This document shows, piece by piece, positions 46,661 to 57,100 of a stretch of 64,000 nt of DNA (its first letter is position 1; the number at the start of each line of letters is the position of its first letter). Where the stretch lies: NCBI GenBank assembly GCA_023630585.1, contig CM042536.1:27293904-27357903 (forward strand). Direction: 5' to 3'. The notes beneath the pieces are model-generated. The model had not been told where the DNA came from, made no database searches, and saw only the letters and a list, made by a program, of their open reading frames with translations. The stretch comes from Cranoglanis bouderius. Taxonomy: Eukaryota > Chordata > Actinopteri > Siluriformes > Cranoglanididae. Position numbers and translations under genes: made by a program.

Positions 46661-49600
46661 TCATCCCTTCATCCTTTCTGAGGCCTGGCCGCACTGGGAG
46701 AGATCAGCCTTCATGTGGTGTGGAACCTCTGTTACATTCTGCTGTTTCTTTCCAAGGCAGTCCAGTACCAGGTGTTGTTCCTCCTCGTGCCTCATCAGCT
46801 GATGCCTGCTGTATATTTCAAAGATGACTTAGTGATTGTACTTTATCATGAATAAAACCATACTGGAAATTAAAGACAATGTTTGAAAGATTTCAAGAAG
46901 AATATTTTGAAATTAAAGACACAAAAATCCTGACACCTAATACTAAAACAAATCAATGGAAAAACAGGACACTTCATACCTGAAGTTCTCGATTCTTTCC
47001 TCAAGCTCTATGTCATACATCCGTGACTTCTTTATCCCTCTGTTCATGGTTTCATGCTCGTCCACCCGCTTTCGTTTTAAGACTATGGTTGAAAAAAAAA
47101 ACAACAGTTATTTGTTTATTCATCCTTTCATTCATTCATTTATGCAGAAGAGACATTGAACACTTAGTTATCTGTTCCATAATAACCTGTAACCTGAATT
47201 TCTATTCTACAATCACAAGAATCTTTCCAGTAAAGACTCAATTGTCCACTTACTTTCAGTATTAAGTTTTCTTTCAGTTTCTCTGGCCTCCTCCTTGGCT
47301 TTATCTGAACTGTGCTGCAGTCGTTCTACTTCAGCCTTGTATTTGGCCTTGGCTTTCTCTATAGTCCCCTTCAGACTCTCCAGTTTCTCCTTTTCTGACA
47401 CCTTCAGGTTCCCCTGCAGGTCAGCCATGGTTCTCTGCAGTGTGTTGTTCAACCTTTCATGCAACTCCTTCCTTATCTTGTCAACATACTCTTCATAACT
47501 CATAACCTCCCATGGTTTCTCTCTCTCTGTCTCCTTAACCCACATGTGACATGCCATCAGCGCTTCGCTGAGAGTGCAATTCTCCTCCTCTATAGTGCTC
47601 AGCTGGAGGGATTGGACCATGTTCTCAGAGCTGCACAGTTTCTTCTGGCGCTCAGTGCACACCTTCAGCTTCTTCTCCTCTACCTGCTGGAGGCAAGGTC
47701 CCGCCTTCTTTGGAAGTTCCAGCGGGTTCTTCACTTCTGAGGCCTGGCCGCACTGGGAGAGATCAGCCTTCATGTGGTGTGGAACCTCTGTTACATTCTG
47801 CTGTTTCTTTCCAAGGCAGTCCAGTACCAGGTGTTGTTCCTCCTCGTGCCTCATCAGCTGATGCCTGCTGTATATTTCAAAGATGACTTAGTGATTGTAC
47901 TTTATCATGAATAAAACCATACTGGAAATTAAAGACAATGTTTGAAAGATTTCAAGAAGAATATTTTGAAATTAAAGACACAAAAATCCTGACACCTAAT
48001 ACTAAAACAAATCAATGGAAAAACAGGACACTTCATACCTGAAGTTCTCGATTCTTTCCTCAAGCTCTACGTCATACATACGTGACTTCTTTATCCCTCT
48101 GTTCATGGTGTCGTGCTCGTCCACCCGCTTTCGTTTTAAGGCTATGGTTGAAAAAAAACAACAGTTATTTGTTTATTCATCCTTTCATTCATTCATTTAT
48201 GCAGAAGAGACATTGAACACTTAGTTATGTGTTCCATAATAACCTGTAACCTGAATTTCTATTCTACAATCACAAGAATCTTTCCAGTAAAGACTCAATT
48301 GTCCACTTACTTTCAGTATTAAGTTTTTTTTCAGTTTCTCTGGCCTCCTCCTTGGCTTTATCTGAACTGTGCTGCAGTCGTTCTACTTCAGCCTTGTATT
48401 TGGCCTTGGCTTTCTCTATAGTCCTCTTCAGACTCTCCAGTTTCTCCTTTTCTGACACCTTCAGGTTCCCCTGCAGGTCAGCCATGGTTCTCTGCAGCGT
48501 GTTGTTCAACCTTTCATGCAACTCCTTCCTTATCTTGTCAACATACTCTTCATAATTCATAACCTCCCATGGTTTCTCTCTCTCTGTCTCCTTAACCCAC
48601 ATGTGACATGCCATCAGCGCTTCGCTGAGAGTGCAATTCTCCTCCTCTATAGTGCTCAGCTGGAGGGATTGGACCATGTTCTCAGAGCTGCACAGTTTCT
48701 TCTGGCGCTCGGTGCACACCTTCAGCTTCTTCTCCTCTACCTGCTGGAGGCAAGGTCCCGCCTTCTTTGGAAGTTCCAGCGGGTTCTTCACTTCTGAGGC
48801 CTGGCCGCACTGGGAGAGATCAGCCTTCATGTGGTGTGGAACCTCTGTTACATTCTGCTGTTTCTTTCCAAGGCAGTCCAGTACCAGGTGTTGTTCCTCC
48901 TTGTGCCTCATCAGCTGATGCCTGCTGTATATTTCAAAGATGACTTAGTGATTGTACTTTATCATGAATAAAACCATACTGGAAATTAAAGACAATGTTT
49001 GAAAGATTTCAAGAAGAATATTTTGAAATTAAAGACACAAAAATCCTGACACCTAATACTAAAACAAATCAATGGAAAAACAGGACACTTCATACCTGAA
49101 GTTCTCGATTCTTTCCTCAAGCTCTACGTCATACATACGTGACTTCTTTATCCCTCTGTTCATGGTGTCGTGCTCGTCCACCCGCTTTCGTTTTAAGGCT
49201 ATGGTTGAAAAAAAACAACAGTTATTTGTTTATTCATCCTTTCATTCATTCATTTATGCAGAAGAGACATTGAACACTTAGTTATGTGTTCCATAATAAC
49301 CTGTAACCTGAATTTCTATTCTACAATCACAAGAATCTTTCCAGTAAAGACTCAATTGTCCACTTACTTTCAGTATTAAGTTTTCTTTCAGTTTCTCTGG
49401 CCTCCTCCTTGGCTTTATCTGAACTGTGCTGCAGTCGTTCTACTTCAGCCTTGTATTTGGCCTTGGCTTTCTCTATAGTCCTCTTCAGACTCTCCAGTTT
49501 CTCCTTTTCTGACACCTTCAGGTTCCCCTGCAGGTCAGCCATGGTTCTCTGCAGTGTGTTGTTCAACCTTTCATGCAACTCCTTCCTTATCTTGTCAACA

Positions 49601-51286
49601 TACTCTTCATAACTCATAACCTCCCATGGTTTCTCTCTCTCTGTCTCCTTAACCCACATGTCACATGCCATCAGCGCTTCGCTGAGAGTGCAATTCTCCT
49701 CCTCTATAGTGCTCAGCTGGAGGGATTGGACCATGTTCTCAGAGCTGCACAGTTTCTTCTGGCGCTCGGTGCACACCTTCAGCTTCTCCTCCTCTACCTG
49801 CTGGAGGCGAGGTCCCGCCTTCTTTGGAAGTTCCAGTGGGTTCTTCACTTCTGAGGCCTGGCCACACTGGGAGAGATCAACCTTCATGTGGTGTGGAACC
49901 TCTGTTACATTCTGCTGTTTCTTTCCAAGGCAGTCCAGTACCAGGTGTTGTTCCTCCTCATACCTGTTGTACATTTTAAAGATGACTTAGTGGTTGTACT
50001 TTATCATAAATAAAGTACACTGGAAAACACACTGGAAATTAAGGACAATGTTTCAAAAATTCCAAGGAGAAGATTTTTAAATTAAGGACAAAATGAATCC
50101 CAACGCCTAGTATTGAGACGAATCAATGGAAAAACAGGACACTTCATACCTGAGGTTCTTTATTGTTTCCTTAAGCTCCATTTCATTCTTCACTGATTTC
50201 TTCAGCACTCTGGCCATGTCGGCATGTTCGTCCACCAGCTTTCCTTTTAAACTTATGACTGAAAAACACATTTATTCAATCATTAGTTCATAAAATAGAG
50301 ACTATGAACACTTAGTTATATGTTCCTAAATGATCTGTAAACTGAATTTCTATTCTACAATTACAATAGTCTTTTCAGTAGAGACTAAATTGTTGACTTA
50401 CTGTCAGTGCAAAGCTTCATCTCCATTTCTCTGGCATCCTCCTTGGCTTTATATAAACTGTGCTGCAGTCGTTCTACTTCAGCCATGTTTTTGGCCTTGG
50501 TTTTCTCTATAGTCTTCTTCAGACTCTCCTCTCTCTCCAGTGACATTATCAGCTCCCCCTGCAGTTTGTCTATGGTGAGCTCTAGCCGGTTCTTCAAGCC
50601 TTTAAACAAATTGTTCATATTGCTTATCTTCTTCTTGCACTCTTCCTGTGTGTGTGAGAGATAGATAAAGAGACAGAGATTGTTAAAGTTCACCATGATG
50701 AGAGTAAAACCTGTCTAGAAAAGGTCAAGCTCAGGTAGAACACAGAGGATTTGGTTACCAAACAAAACAAGTGATTTCAGATCCAAAACCAGTGAGTGTA
50801 TTTCCAGTGACTGTACCTTCAGGTTATTGGAGAGGATTCCCTGCAGGTCAGCAACTCCAAAGACTGCTGAGCGATCAAGCTCTGTATTCAGCTCATCCAT
50901 GACCATGCTGAACATTTCTAAAGGTAGAATTTACAATATAATATAGTTTTGATTTGTTTAACACTTTTCTTGGTCACTGCATAATTACATGTCATTTCAC
51001 AGTGTTAATGTCTTCCTTATTATTTTAAAAATAGTAGAAAAATTAAGAAAACACTTCTGTGAGCAGGTGTCCAAACATTTGATGAGTAATACATCTTTAG
51101 GACTAACTTAAAAGACTAACCTCCCACCACAAATGCCCCCACCATCAAAATGGCACTCTGAGATGTAGAAACATGAAGAACCATGTAGTCCTTACCACTT
51201 TCTTGTCCAGAAAGCTCTCCCTCTGATATTGCTGTAAAGGATCTGTTAAGATCTTCGGCAAAATGGTTATCCGACATTTCGTTCAT
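46661..51286 (-). CDS. Coiled-coil protein gene with tandemly amplified exon pair (predicted 938 aa, 11 exons)
   Basis: I do not recognise the family. The minus-strand exons, all with GT-AG borders and matching phases, are 51,286-51,196; 50,917-50,817; 50,645-50,402; 50,258-50,150; 49,963-49,368; 49,198-49,096; 48,921-48,311; 48,141-48,039; 47,864-47,254; 47,082-46,980; and 46,805-46,661. They total 2,817 nt, an exact multiple of three. The start MNEMSDNHFAEDLNRSF has an in-frame TGA 9 nt upstream. The stop is TGA at 46,663-46,661 after ERMKG. Most of the protein is charged heptad-like sequence (AKAKYKAEVERLQHSSDKAK), suggesting a long coiled coil. There is no signal peptide, membrane segment or catalytic motif. 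The last exon is a truncated copy of the repeated long exon. Exact N-terminal exons are inferred and need transcript support. Confidence 0.7.
46680..47738 (-). repeat. Tandem gene-internal unit 1 (1,059 bp)
   Basis: This unit carries most of exon 9 (to 47,254), exon 10 (47,082-46,980), their introns and the start of the truncated terminal exon. Phrases such as 'gaggcctggccgcactggg' mark the unit start at 46,680, 47,739, 48,796 and 49,853. Exon 10 in this unit reads 'gtttcatgctcg' where the other units read 'gtgtcgtgctcg'. Confidence 0.92.
47739..48795 (-). repeat. Tandem gene-internal unit 2 (1,057 bp)
   Basis: It is nearly identical to units 1 and 3 over exons and introns. Over the 213 residues compared, exon 7 and exon 9 differ at only about four positions: K/E near the start, N/S in the YEEY region, R/G before TIEK, and K/R near the end. 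Confidence 0.92.
48796..49852 (-). repeat. Tandem gene-internal unit 3 (1,057 bp)
   Basis: It is nearly identical to units 1 and 2. Upstream of it on the minus strand (49,853-50,700) lies a more diverged ancestral unit. There, exon 4 (50,258-50,150) aligns with the 103-nt exon and exon 3 (50,645-50,402) aligns with the 3' half of the long exon. For example, KAKNMAEVERLQHSLYKAK matches KAKYKAEVERLQHSSDKAK apart from a few residues. Confidence 0.92.
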
Positions 51287-51288
51287 TA

Positions 51289-51395
51289 CTAGTCACCAAG
51301 AAACTAAGAACTAGTCACCAAGAAACTGCGAATTGTTTAACAAGAAACTAAGAACTAGTCACCAAGAAACTAAGTACGGTTTGTAAATAAATTAA
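51289..51395 (-). repeat. Short tandem repeats in the putative 5' UTR or promoter of the coiled-coil gene
   Basis: The phrase 'ctagtcaccaagaaact' is present three times (near 51,289, 51,312 and 51,354) with a related 'taacaagaaactaagaa'. It abuts the predicted start codon at 51,286. A role in promotion is possible but unproven. No TATA box was identified with confidence. Confidence 0.6.
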
Positions 51396-51689
51396 GAGTT
51401 GTTTGGCAAGCAATTACAAGCTGATACACAACAGACTGCTGTGAGTGAGTGAACCTCAGACTGGAACTTAAGCAGCATCAGAGATCTAAATTCTAAATCT
51501 AAAGATCTAAATTCTAGAAGTAATGAGCTCAGGAGAATCTTTTTAAATCACAGAACGTGTGTCTTAAAATATATGAAAACATTATCAGAAGACTAAAAGT
51601 GGGTTAACCACATACAATTGGTTGTATCCTATACCAAGAAATACTGGGCTGTAATACTCCCTGAATGAGATGCCTGTTTATCAAAGGGG

Positions 51690-51830
51690 ACCAAGCACAC
51701 ACACATATTCACACACTCATTCACACTTATGGGCAATTCAGCATAGCCAATCCATGTTTATTAGCGGTGAGAGGAAACTGGGGAACCCAGAGGAAACCCA
51801 TACAGACACAGGGAGAAGATGTAAAAAAAA
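51690..51830. repeat. Partial copy of a teleost interspersed repeat
   Basis: It contains 'gggcaattcagcatagccaatcc' and 'acccatacagacacagggag', related to the repeat at 46,205-46,515. It ends in a poly-A run at 51,822-51,842. There is no coding content. Confidence 0.55.
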
Positions 51831-51959
51831 AAAAAAAAAAAAACCCACATCCATAGAGATGTGTAAGAGAACCAGGGAAGTGTAAGATGACAACGCTACT
51901 TGCTGCAATTAAATTACTTGCTTAAATTAACAAATAAACAAATTGTTTTTAAGTATAAC

Positions 51960-51965
51960 TTTATT
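51960..51965 (-). promoter_or_regulatory. Polyadenylation signal AATAAA of the downstream minus-strand gene
   Basis: The plus strand reads 'aactttatttttt', giving AATAAA on the minus strand about 1.36 kb past the stop codon at 53,325-53,323. The intervening sequence is AT-rich without open frames, as expected of a 3' UTR. Confidence 0.55.
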
Positions 51966-52881
51966 TTTTAAATTTTTTTTTACACCATTAATCATCCACT
52001 GATGTGTACAAACACACATGGCATCAGGTAAATGCCTTTAGAGATGGACACAGATAAATATCTCAACAGAGCTTCTTAGTGCTGAATACATGCGACGCCT
52101 TTGAGGAAAAGATCGTTGGAAATAAATGCTAACAAAGCATATGTTCCTCAACAAATAAAATACACATCCACACACTCGCACACTCATACACACACACTGA
52201 CTACCGAGGATTTTTTTTTTCCATACTACATACAAACAGTACAGCTTTACACCAGACATGTCAACAGTTAAAGCCTCGGACAAACTCAGTTTGGAATACA
52301 GGACAAGAAATTTTCCTCATGTTATTAACATATCCCGTCCTAGTTTTTTTTTCTTTTTTAAATCTTTTCTACATGCAATCAAAAATAAAAGCCCTATCAA
52401 TTAAAACATACACTATACTGATCGTAAGATATGTACATTATAGCTACAACACAAGCTGTGTCATTATATTTGGAAAAATAGCACGCTGATCGATTACAGA
52501 CACGTCGGGAAATTGATCCATTCTTGTTAGCTATCAAAATAATCGATCCAAATAAGGCAATCACACATACTGTATTGTGATGCTATGGATTATACTGCTA
52601 CACCAAATTCAATATTGAGATCGAGAACTGATTTATATTTCATCATTTAGAAAAAATAAAAAACATATCAAGCTGATGTGGATTTTTTTTTATCAAATAA
52701 TGGTCAAAACGGTAATAAATAAGAAATTGTACATATTTTATGCATGAAATAAAGCTTTCAAAATGGGACATGGTTTGAAGAAAGTAAGAACAAAATATAA
52801 ACAGTTTTATATAGAGAGAGTTATATAGCTGTAGAATGGAATACATTTTAATATTTTTTTGACCACAGTATTGAGTATTAA

Positions 52882-52934
<53 letters not shown>

Positions 52935-53322
52935 GCATGGCAGTAAGATCTTGAATATCTGAGACTATCTCTTTAAATAGAATTTCCGAAGTTAGGAATG
53001 ATTTAGTAAACTATATTGTAGTGTTGTTTCCATTAAAAAAACAGTACATGACCACATCTAACCCAAATCTATTGTAAAATTAAAATTAAAAACAGCTAGG
53101 AGGCAAAATGACATCTACAGATCCTAAATTATATAAAAGAAAAAAAAAACAAACAAACATAAAAACGTGACACTTTTTCATATTCACTTCTACAGTAGTG
53201 GTGGATGATGGGAATACTGATGTTTTTTGAGGGACACAGTACTTCGCACCAGATCTCTTTTGATATGCTCTAAATGAAATCTTGAACCCTGAAAGGTCCT
53301 TACAGCCGTGGCTGTGTCTCGG
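51966..53322 (-). other. Probable 3' UTR of the minus-strand acidic/hydrophobic-tail gene
   Basis: It is AT-rich with no coding frame. It includes a perfect (AC)n run at about 52,881-52,931 and ends at the AATAAA signal. Assignment as UTR rests on position between the predicted stop codon and that signal. Confidence 0.5.
52881..52931. repeat. (AC)n microsatellite
   Basis: An uninterrupted AC dinucleotide run of about 50 bp. Similar shorter runs occur at 54,112-54,143 and 55,380-55,399. Confidence 0.97.
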
Positions 53323-53401
53323 TTACGGCGTCTGAGCCACGGCCACTGATATGTCGTAGAAGACGTGAAAGAGCAGCGTCCACCCCCAAACCGGGGAACT
53401 C
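53323..53401 (-). CDS. Candidate terminal exon with hydrophobic tail and stop
   Basis: Read in phase 2, this exon gives SSPVWGWTLLFHVFYDISVA, then VAQTP and TAA. The hydrophobic, aromatic-rich segment close to the C-terminus resembles a tail anchor. The acceptor could be at 53,402 ('gcgctgtag') or further upstream after 'gaacttcag' in the same frame. The +1 frame stops nearby at 53,300 and is less membrane-like. It lies in a GC-rich island with AT-rich sequence on both sides. Confidence 0.5.
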
Positions 53402-54109
53402 CTACAGCGCAGCGTCACAGAGAAGTAAGCTGAAGTTCAGTTTTCACCAGTAAATTACACGTAATTAAATAATGCGGTATGACAGTGTTGGAGGATTGAT
53501 GGAATGTAAAAAAAAACAACAACAACAACAACAACAAAACAAAACAAGCAAACAAACAAACAAACACAAAAAAAACAGCACGTAAAAAGATTGTGTAAAG
53601 ACTAAAATCACTGAGACATTATGGAAGAGTGCTTACTTTGACCGAGGAAATGATTAGATTTGGATAATGCGAATGTGACTGGCGAATGATGCTCAGCGAG
53701 TGCACGAAGAGTCATATACAGTATGCACGTCAGAGGAATCAGGAAATGCCTCATATGAGACAGTTCTCACGTTTGCTTGATCTGAAGGAGACTTGGGAAA
53801 AGACAAAGCATCAACTGGCTGATGATGTTCTCCTTTTCTTTTAGTTCTGAAAAGTTATCATACTATTTTTTTTTCCCATGATGCTTGGCAAAGCAGGGTC
53901 CCTCCTGCAGGGCTCGTGGGGGTGACCGGAGAAAGGACAGAGCAGCTCCAACAGCGAGGAGTTCAACCAACACCTATCACACTGCATACAGTTTACTGAA
54001 AAGAAGAGAACGAGAAACAGAGAGAGAGAGAGAGACTGTTAATGAACATGATCAGAGGCTTAAAGCACTTACTGGCATCTGTACTACCTTATGCATGAGG
54101 CCCAACATA

Positions 54110-54146
<37 letters not shown>

Positions 54147-57100
54147 GTTGGATATGACAAGCGAGTGTTCTTTGAACAATGCACGCTAAACCCAAACTGG
54201 CCCGTGTCACTCTGTAGTATCTTGTAGTGACCTTGCTCACTGTCACCCTGATACCGGTCCGGCTGCTGCCTGCTGCTAGTGCTAATGAAACAGAGCTGAA
54301 CACTGAGACAACGTGTGAGCGCAACCAGAGCTGTTAGCTTATCTCTAATCATAGGGTTCATATGTGAGGAATACAACACAACTGTATGAGTTGTTATAGA
54401 TAAATAATCAACAATGGCGTGGTGTGAAATGAGTTATTGTTGCACCGAGAAGTTGATCATTTTCTTGTAACAGCAAAGTGTTACATTTTATTCTTCTTAT
54501 ACTATGCAGCAATTTGCCAATACAAATGTTTGTTAATTAAAGAATGACACACCGTATTTAATGTTGTGTCACATCCGCAAAAAAAAAAAAAAAAAAAAAG
54601 GTAGTTCCTATTACTCATGTGATATCAACTAATACTTGTGTTTTTCCCCAAACAAGGGGGTGCATTAAAAGGATTACATGAACAAATGAATTAATGGGCA
54701 AAATTGTGAATAACTGAAAGAAAGAATGAGCACAAAAAGGAAGTTTCTTTCCATGGAGATCCACAATGAGTTGTGTATTCTTTTGGGTAATTTCACTTCG
54801 AATCCCACACTTACTGCCTCGCTCTCTCCATCAGATACGGGCTGAGACTCGGAGCGATGGTGGAGGGGCGAATAAACCCAGCTCCTGTCCTCTGAAGGCT
54901 GCGGTTACACCACCAACACAACAGCAGGGGGCGTCACAGAGGTACGCACACACAGACAGATGGCCACGCAGCACGGACAGCACGAGAGAAAGACAGATAA
55001 AGAGACAAGAGTGTGACAGATAGAGACAGCAGAAGCATGAGATGATTTACATCAACATTCATTCAGTAACCTTTGCATCACTATAATCTAAACTAGGAGT
55101 AGTTTGTTTGCTTGGGTCAGGATTCTCTGTGTGTGAGAGAGAACAAAAGAGAAACCTGATCACATAAAGCAGAAGGGTTATTATGTAAACAGACATCTAG
55201 GCTGATGGGTGTGGGGATAAAGGTGGCTACGGCTCAGCTGCTAGAGCTACAGCTGGATCTCTCTGGCTTTTAGTTCACTTACAAAGTTGTCGTAGCTCGA
55301 GTTCAGCTTGCGTCGATGAGAAGCAGGGGAATACACCCAGTATCTCCCCTCGGCATACTGGTCATACACACGCACGCGCGCACACACACACACACACACG
55401 GTGGGAGTGTTGGAGGTTTACAGCACAAAAAAAGAGGTCAGGGCAAATCAGTGGAAAGCAGGAGGGTGTGGGTTGTTTCACAGGAAAACAGAGGTATGAA
55501 AAACAGAGTAAATAAAAGGTGTGGGAGGAAAAAAAAAAGAGAGAGAGATTGGCAGACATTCAGTGATAATGAGATCAAAGATGTCAGTTAAAGCTTTTAG
55601 ATTTTTTATAAAAGCCCAGGAACAAAAACTGAAACACCAAAAACACATGAAGATTAAAGGATGGGGGTTAGCTAGCAGGAAAAACGAATAAATAAAAAAA
55701 ATGAACCTGATGAAAGGAAGATATTTGCTGTTTTGAGGAGGTAAATATACATCACGCATCACCGTTAGCTTGCTAGATTTTTGCTATGAAATGATGAAGT
55801 AGGCGTCCAAAGTTTTTCCCACTTTGTAGCTCGAACGCAAATGGCCGAAAATGGCGTAATTATGAGTTCTGACTTCCGGCTAACACAGCATTAGTTCCTG
55901 TTACAACTTACGTGAACAATACTTCCCTCATCAGCCTCTTTTTATTGTCCTTTATGGAATTAAATAATACAGCTTGTCGTTGCCAAGAAACCACAAAATG
56001 CAAATTCCTGAAGACTTTCCCATGGCGGAAAACTTACTCCTTGTTACAAAGTGCTGACACTGGAGACTCCTTCCATAAATATGAAAGAAAACTTCACCAC
56101 ATCGATTACATGTTTTTGTATGTTAAATAACATAAAAAAAGATAATGTATTAGAACAAGTGCATTAATTTAAACCTGTGAATGGAATTACACTTGAAAAA
56201 TTATTTATTTATACATACATTTTATACAGTTGAACATAACCAACACGATCAACACAAGCGGGGCAATCGGGAAGTGGTAGCTCAGTGGTTACGATGTTGG
56301 ACTTCTGATCAAAAGGTTGAGAGTTCAATTCCCAGAACCACCAAGCTGCCACTACTGGGCCCTTGAGCAAGGCCCTTAACCCTCAACTGCATAAATGAGA
56401 TAATTGTTAAGGCGTCTGCCAAATGCCGTAAATGTATGTAACGGTTAATCGTGACACAGCAAACACTCCCAGTTCTTGGCATGGCATGAGGACGGAAAGC
56501 TTTAACACCAACTACACCTCAGAGAAAGAGAGAAAGAGTAAACAGTAGATGAAAGTTGTCTCACAGGCTTCACTTTTTATCTGAAGAGCTCTGAAAGCAC
56601 TCGCTGTGCTCCTCTGTTAAAGCACACAAAAACTGAAAACAGAGACGCCAACATTGCTAATAAGAAAATCCTAGCATGCAGAAAGAAAAAAAAACAAAAA
56701 CAAAACAAAACTGAATTTTATCACAAAAACACTAGCATATGTCTGCGGATGAAACTATTTTGTTTTGGTTTTCCAGATGTGCGGCAAGCAACAGTAAGAA
56801 AACAGAGGCAAGAGTCTGGTGTGAGCGCTAGTTAATAATAAGCAGATCCTCCATTTTATTATCGATCACAGAGACTACAGGTGTGCTTTGTTATTTTGTT
56901 TTGGCTCACAAGATAAATTGGTCTGAATTCTGCTTTATCTGAAAAAAAGCACAAAAGCTTAGTTTTCAGGTATCTCCTGTATTGCTGTAGGGTCAAAAAG
57001 TATAAATGCTACGGCTAAACTGTTGATGTTGGCATCTCTGTGAAAACATTCCTGCAACCCTTTGTGTTAAGATGTTGAGATTTGGGGAGATCAGGGGCTT

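Noticed and set aside
47295..49990. Repeated plus-strand frames rich in Ser, Leu and Phe over the tandem units
   Set aside because: They are antisense shadows of the coiled-coil exons and repeat because the exons repeat.
53880..53980. Minus-strand frame beginning VLVELLAVGAALSFL as a membrane exon
   Set aside because: It is preceded immediately by TGA and TAG in that frame and its phase does not fit the neighbouring exons. The CDRCWLNSS frame fits phase better, though its donor is weak.
56265..56345. tRNA gene
   Set aside because: A-box and B-box words are present but the cloverleaf is degraded and the sequence continues into a SINE body and tail.
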